In this document: positions 25,421 through 32,584 of the stretch, in pieces
Position numbering within the stretch: the first letter of the stretch is position 1
Layout: every line of letters starts with the position of its first letter
Assembly (NCBI RefSeq): GCF_015319165.1
Contig: NZ_JADIVZ010000007.1
Coordinates: 62,001-126,000, forward strand
Reading direction: 5' to 3'
DNA: 64,000 bases
DNA from: Nocardioides acrostichi
GTDB lineage: Bacteria; Actinomycetota; Actinomycetes; Propionibacteriales; Nocardioidaceae
Notes under the pieces: model-generated
Told to the model about the DNA's origin: nothing
Database searches by the model: none
Seen by the model: only the letters and a program-made list of their open reading frames with translations
Position numbers and translations under genes: made by a program

Positions 25421-26449
25421 ATGCCCACGCACCCGCACGAGCCGGTCCACGAGCCAGTCCACGAGCCAGTCCACGAGCCGGTCCACGAGGACGCCGACTG
25501 GCTGCTGGCCGACCCCGCCTGGTCCGCCGTCCGTGAGGAGTGGCTCGACGTCGAGGGCCGCGACGTGCGGATTCTGCGCGTCGACGCCTGCGGCACGGCC
25601 GCCGTCGACGGCGGCGTGCCGCAGCTGCTCGTGCACGGGCTGGGCGGCTCGGCGTCGAACTGGATCGACGTGATGACCGACCTGGCCCACCACGGCACCG
25701 TCGTGGCGATCGACCTGCCCGGCTTCGGCCACACCCCGATCACCGACGCCGACCGGATCACCGTGGGCGGCTACGTGCGGTTCGTGGTCGCGGTGGCCGA
25801 CGCGCTGGAGTGGGAACGCTTCGACCTGCACGGCAACTCGATGGGCGGACTCGTCGCGACCCGACTGGCCGCGCGGCATCCCGAGCGCGTGGCGAGCCTG
25901 GCTCTGGTCTCCCCCGCCCTGCCTCCGTCGTGCCCCGTCCGCCTGCTGCCGCTCCCCCTGACCACGTTGGTGGGCATCCTGCCGATGGCCGTGCCCAGTC
26001 TCGGAGGCGGCTTCCTCTCCACCGCCAGCGGCCACGGCGACGACGACGGGCGTCGTCGCGCCATGATGCGCATCATCTTCAGCGACCCCGACGCGGTGCG
26101 CCCGGCGCTGCTCGAGGCGATGGCGCACGACGTCGTCCCGATCAGCGACGAGCAGCTGCGCGACCGCGCCCACGCGATGCGCAGCTGCACCCGCTCGCTC
26201 ACGCTGGCGTGGATGGATCCGCGCGTGACCTGGCGCGCCATCCGCGCGATCGAGTGCCCCACCTTGCTGGTCGGCGGCACCGCCGACCCGATCATCCCGG
26301 CCCGCACCCTCCGCGAGATCCTGCGCGCCCGCCCGGACTGGCGGGGCGCGATCCTGCGTGACCGCCGGCACGCGCTCATGCTCTCCGAGCCCGGCGAGTA
26401 CATCGCCCTCCTCGACTCCTTCCGCAGCGGCACCCTCCGCGCCGCCTGA
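25421..26449 (+). CDS. alpha/beta hydrolase with N-terminal PVHE repeats
   Basis: The 342-residue protein has a standard alpha/beta hydrolase core. It shows VHGLGGSASNW (oxyanion region), the nucleophile elbow GNSMGG near residue 143, a C-terminal acidic residue in VGGTADPIIP, and the catalytic His in RRHALMLSEP near residue 322. An insertion of about 60 residues forms the cap. Before the core lies a tetrameric PVHE repeat at residues 8-22, encoded by four 12-bp units, which gives a His/Glu-rich N-terminus. An esterase or C-C hydrolase is likely; the substrate is unknown. The preceding 25206-25420 gap contains no recognisable gene. Confidence 0.87.
   Translation: MPTHPHEPVHEPVHEPVHEPVHEDADWLLADPAWSAVREEWLDVEGRDVRILRVDACGTAAVDGGVPQLLVHGLGGSASNWIDVMTDLAHHGTVVAIDLPGFGHTPITDADRITVGGYVRFVVAVADALEWERFDLHGNSMGGLVATRLAARHPERVASLALVSPALPPSCPVRLLPLPLTTLVGILPMAVPSLGGGFLSTASGHGDDDGRRRAMMRIIFSDPDAVRPALLEAMAHDVVPISDEQLRDRAHAMRSCTRSLTLAWMDPRVTWRAIRAIECPTLLVGGTADPIIPARTLREILRARPDWRGAILRDRRHALMLSEPGEYIALLDSFRSGTLRAA
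25439..25486 (+). repeat. four 12-bp tandem units inside the hydrolase gene
   Basis: Four copies of GAGCC(G/A)GTCCAC run in frame and encode repeated Glu-Pro-Val-His. The two inner copies share an A and the two outer copies a G, which suggests duplication of pairs. Unit number could vary between strains without shifting the frame. Confidence 0.85.
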
Positions 26450-26472
26450 GCCCTCGGGATGTGGCCCAGCGG

Positions 26473-27213
26473 TCAGCGGGCCAGCGAGCGGGTGATGACG
26501 TCGTTCGCGGCGCGTTGGAACGAGGCGACGACCGCCTCGAGGGTGAGCCGCCGCAGCTGCGGCAGGGTGCGCTGGAGCCGCTCGGCCTCCGCCGGGCTGT
26601 GCTCGGCCCGATACGGCGCCAGCACGTCGTCGCGCAGCACCTCGGTGAGCTCGGCGGCCAGGGCCGTCATGTGGCGTCCGATCGCCTCGGTGGCTGCGAC
26701 CAGTCCGACGTGCGGGATGTCGAGGGCCAGCAGGTCCAGCCCGATCTGGAGGTTGGGCATGGCCGACCAGGTGCCGCCGTCGAGCTCCTCCAGCAGCCCC
26801 AGCCCGATCAGCAGCGTGCGGTCGTCGTCGGTCAGCGGGCGGCCGGCGAGCTCGTCGAGGGCTTCGACGTCGACCTCGGCCGGCGGCTGCGAGGTCCACG
26901 ACGTGAGCATCGCCCGCTGGAGGGCGAGCTCCTCGACACCGGCGTCGGCAGGCAGCCGGTTCACGTAGCGCTCGATCGCCTGGAGGGTGAAACCGTGCTC
27001 CTGCAACGCCGTCACCAGCTCGAGCCGGGCGCGATGCACGGGTCCGTAGTAGGCGAGCCGGCCGCGACGCTCGGGCGGCGGCAGCAGGCCCAGCGTCGCG
27101 TAGTAGCGCGTCGTACGCACCGTCAACCCGGCCTGCCCGGCGAGCTCGTCGACGGTCAGCAGCGGCTCGCCCGGGTCACCGAGGGAGTCGCTGACGAGGT
27201 CGGAGGCACTCAT
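26473..27213 (-). CDS. MerR-family transcriptional regulator
   Basis: The 246-residue protein has a MerR winged helix at about residues 17-90 (LTVDELAGQAGLTVRTTRYY, LLPPPERRGRLAYY). A C-terminal effector domain of about 150 residues follows with no Cys metal cluster. It therefore belongs to the small-molecule rather than the metal-sensing branch. The divergent acyl-CoA dehydrogenase gene starts 62 bases away, and an inverted repeat lies over that start. By analogy with MerR regulators of acyl-CoA metabolism it probably represses or activates that operon in response to an acyl-CoA or acid. Its own promoter has TAGGGT six bases ahead of the ATG. Confidence 0.88.
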   Translation of the reverse strand: MSASDLVSDSLGDPGEPLLTVDELAGQAGLTVRTTRYYATLGLLPPPERRGRLAYYGPVHRARLELVTALQEHGFTLQAIERYVNRLPADAGVEELALQRAMLTSWTSQPPAEVDVEALDELAGRPLTDDDRTLLIGLGLLEELDGGTWSAMPNLQIGLDLLALDIPHVGLVAATEAIGRHMTALAAELTEVLRDDVLAPYRAEHSPAEAERLQRTLPQLRRLTLEAVVASFQRAANDVITRSLAR

Positions 27214-27219
27214 GAGGCC

Positions 27220-27225
27220 ACCCTA
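27220..27225 (-). promoter_or_regulatory. leaderless -10 (TAGGGT) for the MerR gene
   Basis: On the minus strand TAGGGT is followed by GGCCTC and the ATG at 27213. Confidence 0.5.
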
Positions 27226-27246
27226 GACCCACGCTTCCCCTTGCAG

Positions 27247-27267
27247 TGTGACAGTTCTGCTGTAACA
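27247..27267 (+). promoter_or_regulatory. probable MerR operator ahead of the acyl-CoA dehydrogenase gene
   Basis: TGTGACAG (27247-27254) and CTGTAACA (27260-27267) form an inverted repeat, 7 of 8 positions pairing, around TTCTG. The same bases also form a direct repeat TGT(G/A)ACAGTTCTG with 14-base spacing. It ends 8 bases before the ATG at 27276, so it must overlap the start of transcription of a leaderless or near-leaderless message. Confidence 0.55.
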
Positions 27268-27275
27268 GTTCTGGC

Positions 27276-28424
27276 ATGGCCACTCCCACCTCCATCAACA
27301 CCGCCGAGCACGAGGACTTCCGCGCGATGGTCCGCGCCTTCGTCGAGAAGGAGGTGGCGCCCCACCACGAGCAGTGGGAGGCGGACGGCCACGTCAGCCG
27401 CGAGCTCTGGCAGCGCGCCGGCGCGGCCGGCATCCTCTGCTTCGACGTCGACGAGGAGTACGGCGGCCTGGGCATCAAGGACTTCCGCTACAACGCCATC
27501 GTCAGCGAGGAACTCGCACGAGTCGGCGCCAACGGCCCCGGCTTCCCGGTGCACACCGACATCATCGTCCCCTACATCTCCGCCATCGCGAACGACGAGC
27601 AGAAGAAGCGCTGGCTGCCCGGGCTCGTCTCGGGCGAGATCATCTCGGCCATCGCGATGACCGAGCCCGGCGCCGGCTCCGATCTCCAGGGCCTCTCGAC
27701 CCACGCGGTCGACAAGGGCGACCACTGGGTGCTCAACGGCTCCAAGACCTTCATCAGCAACGGCATCATGAGCGACCTCGTCATCGTCGTGGCCCGCACC
27801 GACCCCGACGCCGGCCACAAGGGCTTCAGCCTGCTCGTCGTCGAGCGCGGCATGGAGGGGTTCGAGCGCGGCCGCAACCTCGACAAGATCGGCCTCAAGG
27901 CCCAAGACACCGCCGAGCTGTTCTTCGACAACGTCGTGGTGCCGAAGGAGAACACCTTGGGCGAGCCCGGCATGGGCTTCATCTACCTCATGCAGAACCT
28001 GCCGCAGGAGCGCATCTCGATCGCATGCATCGCCGTCGCCGCGTGCGAGCAGGTGCTCGACATGACGCTCGCCTACGTCAAGGAGCGCCAGGCCTTCGGA
28101 CGCCCGATCGGGGCCTTCCAGAACACCCGGTTCACCCTCGCCGAGATGGCCACCGAGGTCTACGTCGCCCGCACGTTCGTCAACGAATGCGTCACCAAGC
28201 TCAACGCCGGCGAGGCCGACACCTCGCTGGCCTCGATGGCCAAGTGGTGGACCACCGAACTCCAGAAGAAGATCGTCGACACCGGCGTTCAGATGCACGG
28301 CGGGTACGGCTACATGAGCGAGTACCCGATCGCCAAGGCGTTCGTCGACAGCCGGATCCAGACGATCTACGGCGGCACCACCGAGATCCAGAAGGAGATC
28401 ATCGGCCGTAGCCTCGGCCTGTGA
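27276..28424 (+). CDS. acyl-CoA dehydrogenase
   Basis: The 382-residue flavoprotein has the three-part acyl-CoA dehydrogenase fold. It shows AIAMTEPGAGSDLQGL near residues 126-141, IDRI-like FEN-type middle-domain strands, and the C-terminal MHGGYGYMSEYPIAK and IYGGTTEIQKE motifs. The YGGT form, rather than YEGT, is typical of long-chain/isovaleryl-like members, whose catalytic Glu lies in an earlier helix. It oxidises an acyl-CoA thioester to the enoyl-CoA with electrons passed to ETF. The downstream SDR start overlaps its stop by four bases (GTGA), so the two are coupled. Substrate chain length cannot be read. Confidence 0.92.
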   Translation: MATPTSINTAEHEDFRAMVRAFVEKEVAPHHEQWEADGHVSRELWQRAGAAGILCFDVDEEYGGLGIKDFRYNAIVSEELARVGANGPGFPVHTDIIVPYISAIANDEQKKRWLPGLVSGEIISAIAMTEPGAGSDLQGLSTHAVDKGDHWVLNGSKTFISNGIMSDLVIVVARTDPDAGHKGFSLLVVERGMEGFERGRNLDKIGLKAQDTAELFFDNVVVPKENTLGEPGMGFIYLMQNLPQERISIACIAVAACEQVLDMTLAYVKERQAFGRPIGAFQNTRFTLAEMATEVYVARTFVNECVTKLNAGEADTSLASMAKWWTTELQKKIVDTGVQMHGGYGYMSEYPIAKAFVDSRIQTIYGGTTEIQKEIIGRSLGL

Positions 28425-29290
28425 GCCAACCCGACCCGCAGCCGCTCGCGGGGCGCAGCGTCGTCCTGACCGGATCCAGCCGCGGCATCGGACTGGAGGT
28501 CGCTCGGGCCTACGCCGCAGCCGGCGCGGCCGTCGTCGTCAACGGACGGGACCCGGACGCCGTGCGCGAGGCCGCGGCCAGCATCGGCGACCTCGCGCTC
28601 CCGGTCGCAGGGTCGGCGGCCGACCCCAAGATCGTCGCCCTCATGGTCGACGCTGCCCGCAGCGCCGGCGACCTCGCGACGCTCGTGTGCGTGGCCGGCA
28701 CCGCCGAGCCCGAGGGCTCCTCGATCCTCGACGTCTCGGTCGACGACTGGCACGAGCTGATCGACGCCCACCTGACCTCGACCTTCCTGGCGTGCCGAGC
28801 CGTCGCGCCCGTGCTCGTGGAGCGCGGCGGCGGCTCGATCGTCACCACCACCTCGCACGCTTTCACCGGCAGCTACGGCGGCACCGGCTACGCGGCGGGC
28901 AAGGGGGGCGTGGTCAGCCTGACCTACGCCCTGGCGGCCGAGCTGCGCGAGCACGGGGTGCGCGTCAACAGCGTCTCCCCCGGCGCCACCACCCGCCTCT
29001 CCACGGGCAGCGCCTACGAGGAGCAGATCGAGCGGCTGCACCGGCGTGGACTGCTCGACGACATGACCAAGCTGGGCGCCCTGGACCCCGGCTCCGCGGC
29101 ACACGCAGCGGCGCTCTACCTCTACCTCGGCACCGACGCCGCAGCCGACCTCACCGGTCAGGTGCTCGTGGCGGCCGGCGGCTACCTGGGCCGCTTCCCG
29201 CACCCGGCCGAGTCGATGATCACCTGGCGTGACCACCACGTCGAGCCCCCGTACACCCTCGAGGAGGTACACGCCCATCTGCACGCGTGA
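28421..29290 (+). CDS. short-chain dehydrogenase/reductase
   Basis: The 289-residue protein has the classical SDR Rossmann motif TGSSRGIG at residues 17-24, the catalytic Ser in the TTTSHAF region and YAAGK near residues 157-161. SPGATTR follows. The C-terminal extension of about 45 residues (WRDHHVEPPYTLEEV) is longer than in minimal SDRs. Coupled to the acyl-CoA dehydrogenase and under the same presumed MerR control, it probably acts on a beta-hydroxyacyl or related intermediate of acid or aromatic side-chain degradation. It starts with GTG inside the upstream stop. Confidence 0.9.
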   Translation: MSQPDPQPLAGRSVVLTGSSRGIGLEVARAYAAAGAAVVVNGRDPDAVREAAASIGDLALPVAGSAADPKIVALMVDAARSAGDLATLVCVAGTAEPEGSSILDVSVDDWHELIDAHLTSTFLACRAVAPVLVERGGGSIVTTTSHAFTGSYGGTGYAAGKGGVVSLTYALAAELREHGVRVNSVSPGATTRLSTGSAYEEQIERLHRRGLLDDMTKLGALDPGSAAHAAALYLYLGTDAAADLTGQVLVAAGGYLGRFPHPAESMITWRDHHVEPPYTLEEVHAHLHA

Positions 29291-29293
29291 GCG

Positions 29294-29455
29294 TCACAGT
29301 GCGCCGCCTCCGTTCGCTGCCACCGGCCAGGTGATCGAGGTGGCCGTGGTCGTGACCGAGCCCGTGACCTTCGACTCGCGCAGCAGCACATAGGTCCACG
29401 GTGCACCGCTGGGCAGCACCCCGGCGGAGCCGACGCGCACGACGCGATGCTGCAT
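29294..29455 (-). CDS. small hypothetical protein (53 residues)
   Basis: The frame opens MQHRVVRVGSAGVLPSGAPW after a GGGAG ribosome site and ends 4 bases beyond the convergent SDR stop. The product is moderately hydrophobic with a beta-rich, Thr/Val-rich second half and no recognised motif. It is supported only by its ribosome site and sensible length. The rest of 29456-29591 carries a plus-strand TAGGTT and the leader of the next gene. Confidence 0.35.
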   Translation of the reverse strand: MQHRVVRVGSAGVLPSGAPWTYVLLRESKVTGSVTTTATSITWPVAANGGGAL

Positions 29456-29473
29456 GCGAGGCTCCCGGGCGGC

Positions 29474-29479
29474 TAGGTT
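29474..29479 (+). promoter_or_regulatory. possible -10 (TAGGTT) for the response regulator gene
   Basis: TAGGTT on the plus strand lies 112 bases before the ATG at 29592, so a message from it would carry a leader of about 105 bases. Confidence 0.3.
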
Positions 29480-29591
29480 GGGCCAGCGGACGATCCGAGG
29501 GCCCCCACGCGGCTCGCGGACCACCCGATCCGGCCGCAAGACTTTCTCAAGAGCTCGACGCCCATCCCAACGAGTCGACACGAGTAGCCCC

Positions 29592-30323
29592 ATGACCCAA
29601 CCGACCCGATCCGCCCTGGTGGTCGAGGACGATCCCGACACCAGCTCGCTGATCGAGTTCACCCTGCGCACCCAGGGGTTCTCCGTGACCTGCACGGAGA
29701 CCGGCACCGAGGGGGTGCGGCTGATGCGCGAGCTCCAGCCCGACCTCGTGACCCTCGACCTCGGCCTGCCCGGCCAGGACGGCACGGAGACGTGCCGTCA
29801 GATCCGCGAGTTCAGCGACGCCTACATCGTGATGATCACGGCACGCGACGACGAGATCGACCGCCTGCTCGCCCTCGAGACCGGCGCCGACGACTACCTG
29901 ACCAAGCCGTTCTCGGTGCGCGAGCTGAAGGCCCGGGTCAACGCGTTGTTCCGACGTCCGCGCGGCTTCGACCGGCGAGGAGTCGCGGCCTCGGCGGTCA
30001 ACCAGGCTCCCCAGCCTCTCGACCACGAGGTGCTGGAGAGCGGCCGGCTGCGGGTCGACGTGGAGGGGCGTCGAGCGTTCCGAGCAGCCGACGAACTGGC
30101 CCTGACCCGCACCGAGTTCGACCTGCTGTGCGAACTGATGCGCACCCCGGGTCGCGTGTGGACCCGAGAGGCCCTGCTGAGGTCGGTCTGGGACACCGAG
30201 TGGGCCACCGACACGCACCTCGTGGAGGTGCACGTGGGCAACCTCCGTCGCAAGCTCGGCGACGACGCCACGCGCATCACCACGGTGCGCGGCGTCGGCT
30301 ACCGCTTGGAGAGAGAGGCCTGA
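29592..30323 (+). CDS. orphan OmpR/PhoB-family response regulator
   Basis: The 243-residue protein has a receiver domain (acidic VVEDDPD at the start, phospho-acceptor in VTLDLGLPG near residue 56, Thr in IVMITARDD, Lys in DYLTKPFS). A Pro/Gln linker and a winged-helix output domain ending HVGNLRRKL...TTVRGVGYRLE follow. No kinase gene adjoins. A degenerate HPt-like gene converges on its 3' end with a 25-base overlap. It may take its phosphate from a distant kinase, such as the PAS kinase at 58.4-59.9 kb, but nothing in the sequence links them. Confidence 0.9.
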   Translation: MTQPTRSALVVEDDPDTSSLIEFTLRTQGFSVTCTETGTEGVRLMRELQPDLVTLDLGLPGQDGTETCRQIREFSDAYIVMITARDDEIDRLLALETGADDYLTKPFSVRELKARVNALFRRPRGFDRRGVAASAVNQAPQPLDHEVLESGRLRVDVEGRRAFRAADELALTRTEFDLLCELMRTPGRVWTREALLRSVWDTEWATDTHLVEVHVGNLRRKLGDDATRITTVRGVGYRLEREA

Positions 30324-30733
30324 TCACTCGTTGCGCGGCGCAGGAGGTCTCCGAGTGCGACCTCGGCGCGCGCCGCTGTGGCGGGCAGGGCGTCGAGGGC
30401 CGGAAGGAGTTCGGCCCGGTTGCCGGTGCGCAGCAGGTTCTCGAGCCGGCGGGCGAGCGAGGACAGCTCGGGCAGGCCCACGGCCGTGGCCGAGACCTTC
30501 AGGCTCAACAGCGCGTCGTCGGCCGCGGCATCGTCACCGGCCGAGACCTCGCGCAGCACCCGCTGGACGCGCCCCGGCAGCAGTTCGAGGAAGAGACCGA
30601 CCAGGCGCCACGGGTAGTCGGGATCCCCGACATCGCGACCGAGCCGTACGAGCACCTCCGGCTCGAGCACCCCGGCGTGCGCCGGGTCGACGAGATAGGC
30701 GGGCAACGGTGCATCGAGCAGCGGGTCATCCAT
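30299..30733 (-). CDS. HPt-like four-helix protein lacking the phospho-accepting histidine
   Basis: The 144-residue protein has an acidic N-terminus and an all-helical C-terminal domain. The segment LLSLKVSATAVGLPELSSLA aligns with the AHxLKGSAxxxG core of HPt domains. Where HPt has His there is Leu, and Gly of LKGS is Val. It therefore cannot carry phosphate in the normal way and may be a binding-only relative. The ATG at 30733 has GGAG eight bases upstream; a start at 30745 is possible. Its start overlaps the stop of the preceding broken gene (ATGGATGA), and its end overlaps the response-regulator gene. Confidence 0.6.
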   Translation of the reverse strand: MDDPLLDAPLPAYLVDPAHAGVLEPEVLVRLGRDVGDPDYPWRLVGLFLELLPGRVQRVLREVSAGDDAAADDALLSLKVSATAVGLPELSSLARRLENLLRTGNRAELLPALDALPATAARAEVALGDLLRRATSDQASLSKR

Positions 30734-31096
30734 GAGCAACTCCATCGGCAGACGGCGAGTCGAGCACCGGCTCCCCCTCGAGCACGGTAAGGATCTCGAC
30801 ACACTCGTCGTCCGAGACATTGTCCTCCCCAGGGTTCCGCACCGCCAGCGGATCTGAAACGTCGCGGCGGGCAAAGACTGCCCCGAAGGGCGCTCCCTCG
30901 TCCTCCGGCTCGATGCCCGGCACCGTGCTCCCCGTGAGCCTGGTCATGGTGCGGTAGCCCAGCACGTGCGGTCCGATGCCCGAGAAGACGACCAGAGCCA
31001 CGGCCGCCAGCAGGCCGGCGGGGTGGCGACCGAGGTCACCAGCCCGCCGACCCGCCTCGTGCGAGCGAGCCCGCGAACGCCCCCCTGCTCGCTCAT
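30726..31096 (-). pseudogene. SipW-like signal peptidase I remnant
   Basis: From the ATG at 31096 (AGGGGAGGGG upstream) the frame reads MSEQGGVRGLARTRRVGGLV to about 31018. It then needs one missing base (near ACCCCG-CCGG) to continue as AGLLAAVALVVFSGIGPHVL, a membrane helix. GYRTMTRLTGSTVPGIEPED comes next. That resembles the membrane anchor and LTGSMxPGIxxGD active-site start of signal peptidase I of the SipW type, but Met after the nucleophile Ser is Thr. The catalytic Lys region and most of the enzyme are absent; an acidic 50-residue tail follows to 30726. A 91-codon open frame from the GTG at 31001 could still be translated. The 31097-31375 stretch upstream shows no gene. Confidence 0.45.
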
Positions 31097-31375
31097 CGCG
31101 CCCCTCCCCTGGGGTCTCGGTCCCGGGAACGGCCCGCCCCCCTTACGGAAGGACCGGCCCCGGGTCGTGCTCGGACGGATCAGCGGTGCTGGACCAGGGG
31201 TGCTGGACCAGCGGTGCTCGCCAGCGCGCTGCCTGGTGTCACCGGGGAGCAGGTCGGTGGCGGGGACGTCGTGGCCCCGCGTACCGTGCCTGGGTCTTCC
31301 CGGTGATGATCGGAACTGTGTCGCCCGGGCCTCAAGGGCGCCGCGAGGTCGTCTCAGGGGTGACTCTCGGGTTGC

Positions 31376-32125
31376 TCAAGCAATCCGCAAGGTGCGCCCG
31401 TCGCGCCAGACGACCAGCGCCGCGACCAGGTGGCCCTGCCGACGCCGCCGCTCCAGCCAGGCCGGTGCGGCATCGTCGAGGGCGAGCGCGCTGGTGGCGT
31501 CGAGATCGGCGGTGACCAGGTCGCCGGCGACCACACTGACCTGGAGCACGTGCGCGGGCGGCTTGCCGGAGCGAGCGTGCACGACGTGCTGGCCGCGATG
31601 CGTCGAACCCGACGTCGCCACGGCCCCGTCGCGCACCGACACCGTGCCGATCAGCCGGCCCGCGGCGCCCGGCGCTCGCGGATCCTCGATGCCGACCCGC
31701 CAGGCGGGCCGATCCAGCGAGGCCACCCGACACACCATGTCGCCGCCGGCCGAGAGGCACACGTCGGTGTCGTCGAGATGCAGCAGGGGTCGCGCGGCGC
31801 GCTCGACGGCCCAGCCCTTGACGACACCACTGGGGTCCAGGCGCCCCGTGGCCCGGACGTCGAAGGCACCGCCGGACGCCGCGCTCGCGCGCTCGGCGAT
31901 GTCCAACACCTCACGCACCTCGGGTGGGCAGTCGTCGAGCGCGAGGTCGCCGTCGGCGAGCCGCGAGACGGTCGAGTCCGGACGGTAGGTGCTGAAGACG
32001 CGGTCGACGTCGCGCAGTGCGGCGATCGCCTCGGCCCACGCGCCGCGACCCAGGTCGTCGTCCGCGTGCCGACCCCGCAGGGCGACGCTCACCGGCATGC
32101 CCATGACGTGCTCGACCGCGCGCAC
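31376..32125 (-). CDS. apbE: FAD:protein FMN transferase (ApbE)
   Basis: The 249-residue protein shows ApbE signatures: HVMGMPVSVAL at the start, RVFSTYRPDSTVSRL, and LDPSGVVKGWAVERA. It also has LSAGGDMVCRV and SGSTHRGQHVVHARSGKPP. ApbE transfers FMN from FAD to a Thr of target proteins outside the membrane. The target is probably the FMN-binding protein encoded just upstream, which carries the acceptor motif. The start chosen is GTG 32125, 10 bases after that gene's stop and behind a GAGG site; a longer frame would overlap it. There is no signal peptide, unlike many ApbE proteins, so export or an internal topology is unresolved. Confidence 0.88.
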   Translation of the reverse strand: MRAVEHVMGMPVSVALRGRHADDDLGRGAWAEAIAALRDVDRVFSTYRPDSTVSRLADGDLALDDCPPEVREVLDIAERASAASGGAFDVRATGRLDPSGVVKGWAVERAARPLLHLDDTDVCLSAGGDMVCRVASLDRPAWRVGIEDPRAPGAAGRLIGTVSVRDGAVATSGSTHRGQHVVHARSGKPPAHVLQVSVVAGDLVTADLDATSALALDDAAPAWLERRRRQGHLVAALVVWRDGRTLRIA

Positions 32126-32135
32126 GTCGAGTGCC

Positions 32136-32576
32136 TCAGATTCCCGCCGTGTCGAGGGCGGACTGGAGCGAGGAGAGGTAGCCCTGGCTGGTGACGGTGG
32201 CTCCCGACACCATGTCGATCTGTGCACTCTGCGCCTCGACGGTGGCCTGCACCAGGATCGGCAGCGCGTAGGCGTTGATCTGGGCGTCGTGCGGGGTGCT
32301 GTCCGGGTACTGGAGCACGGTGACACCGGTGATGGTGTCGCCCTCGAGCGCCAGCTCGACCTGCACCGGGCCCCACTGGGTCTGGGCGACGTCGCCGTCG
32401 ACGGTCCGGCTGCCGGAGGCGCCCTCGACCAGGCTGGGGCTGTCGCCCGCCGTCGCCGCCGACATGGGCGCGGTGGTGGCGGCGACCGTGGTCCCGGTCT
32501 TCGTCGAGGTCGGGTACGCGAGCAGGAAGGCCACCCCGGTCACCGTCGCCACCCCGGCGAGCACGATCCGCGTCAT
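32136..32576 (-). CDS. FMN-binding domain protein, ApbE target
   Basis: The 146-residue protein has an N-terminal membrane anchor or signal (VLAGVATVTGVAFLLAYP) and a Thr/Ala-rich linker. A single FMN_bind domain follows: WGPVQVELALEGDTITGVTV, then DMVSGATVTSQGY near residue 125. SGATVT is the flavinylation motif in which ApbE attaches FMN to the Thr. It lies 8 bases downstream of the ferric-reductase-like gene and 10 bases upstream of apbE. It probably carries electrons outside the membrane from the reductase to an unknown acceptor. Confidence 0.87.
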   Translation of the reverse strand: MTRIVLAGVATVTGVAFLLAYPTSTKTGTTVAATTAPMSAATAGDSPSLVEGASGSRTVDGDVAQTQWGPVQVELALEGDTITGVTVLQYPDSTPHDAQINAYALPILVQATVEAQSAQIDMVSGATVTSQGYLSSLQSALDTAGI

Positions 32577-32584
32577 GCCCCGTC

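Noticed and set aside
31170..31230. Short repeat GTGCTGGACCAG near the broken signal peptidase gene
   Set aside because: Two to three imperfect copies only, with no palindrome and no clear role.
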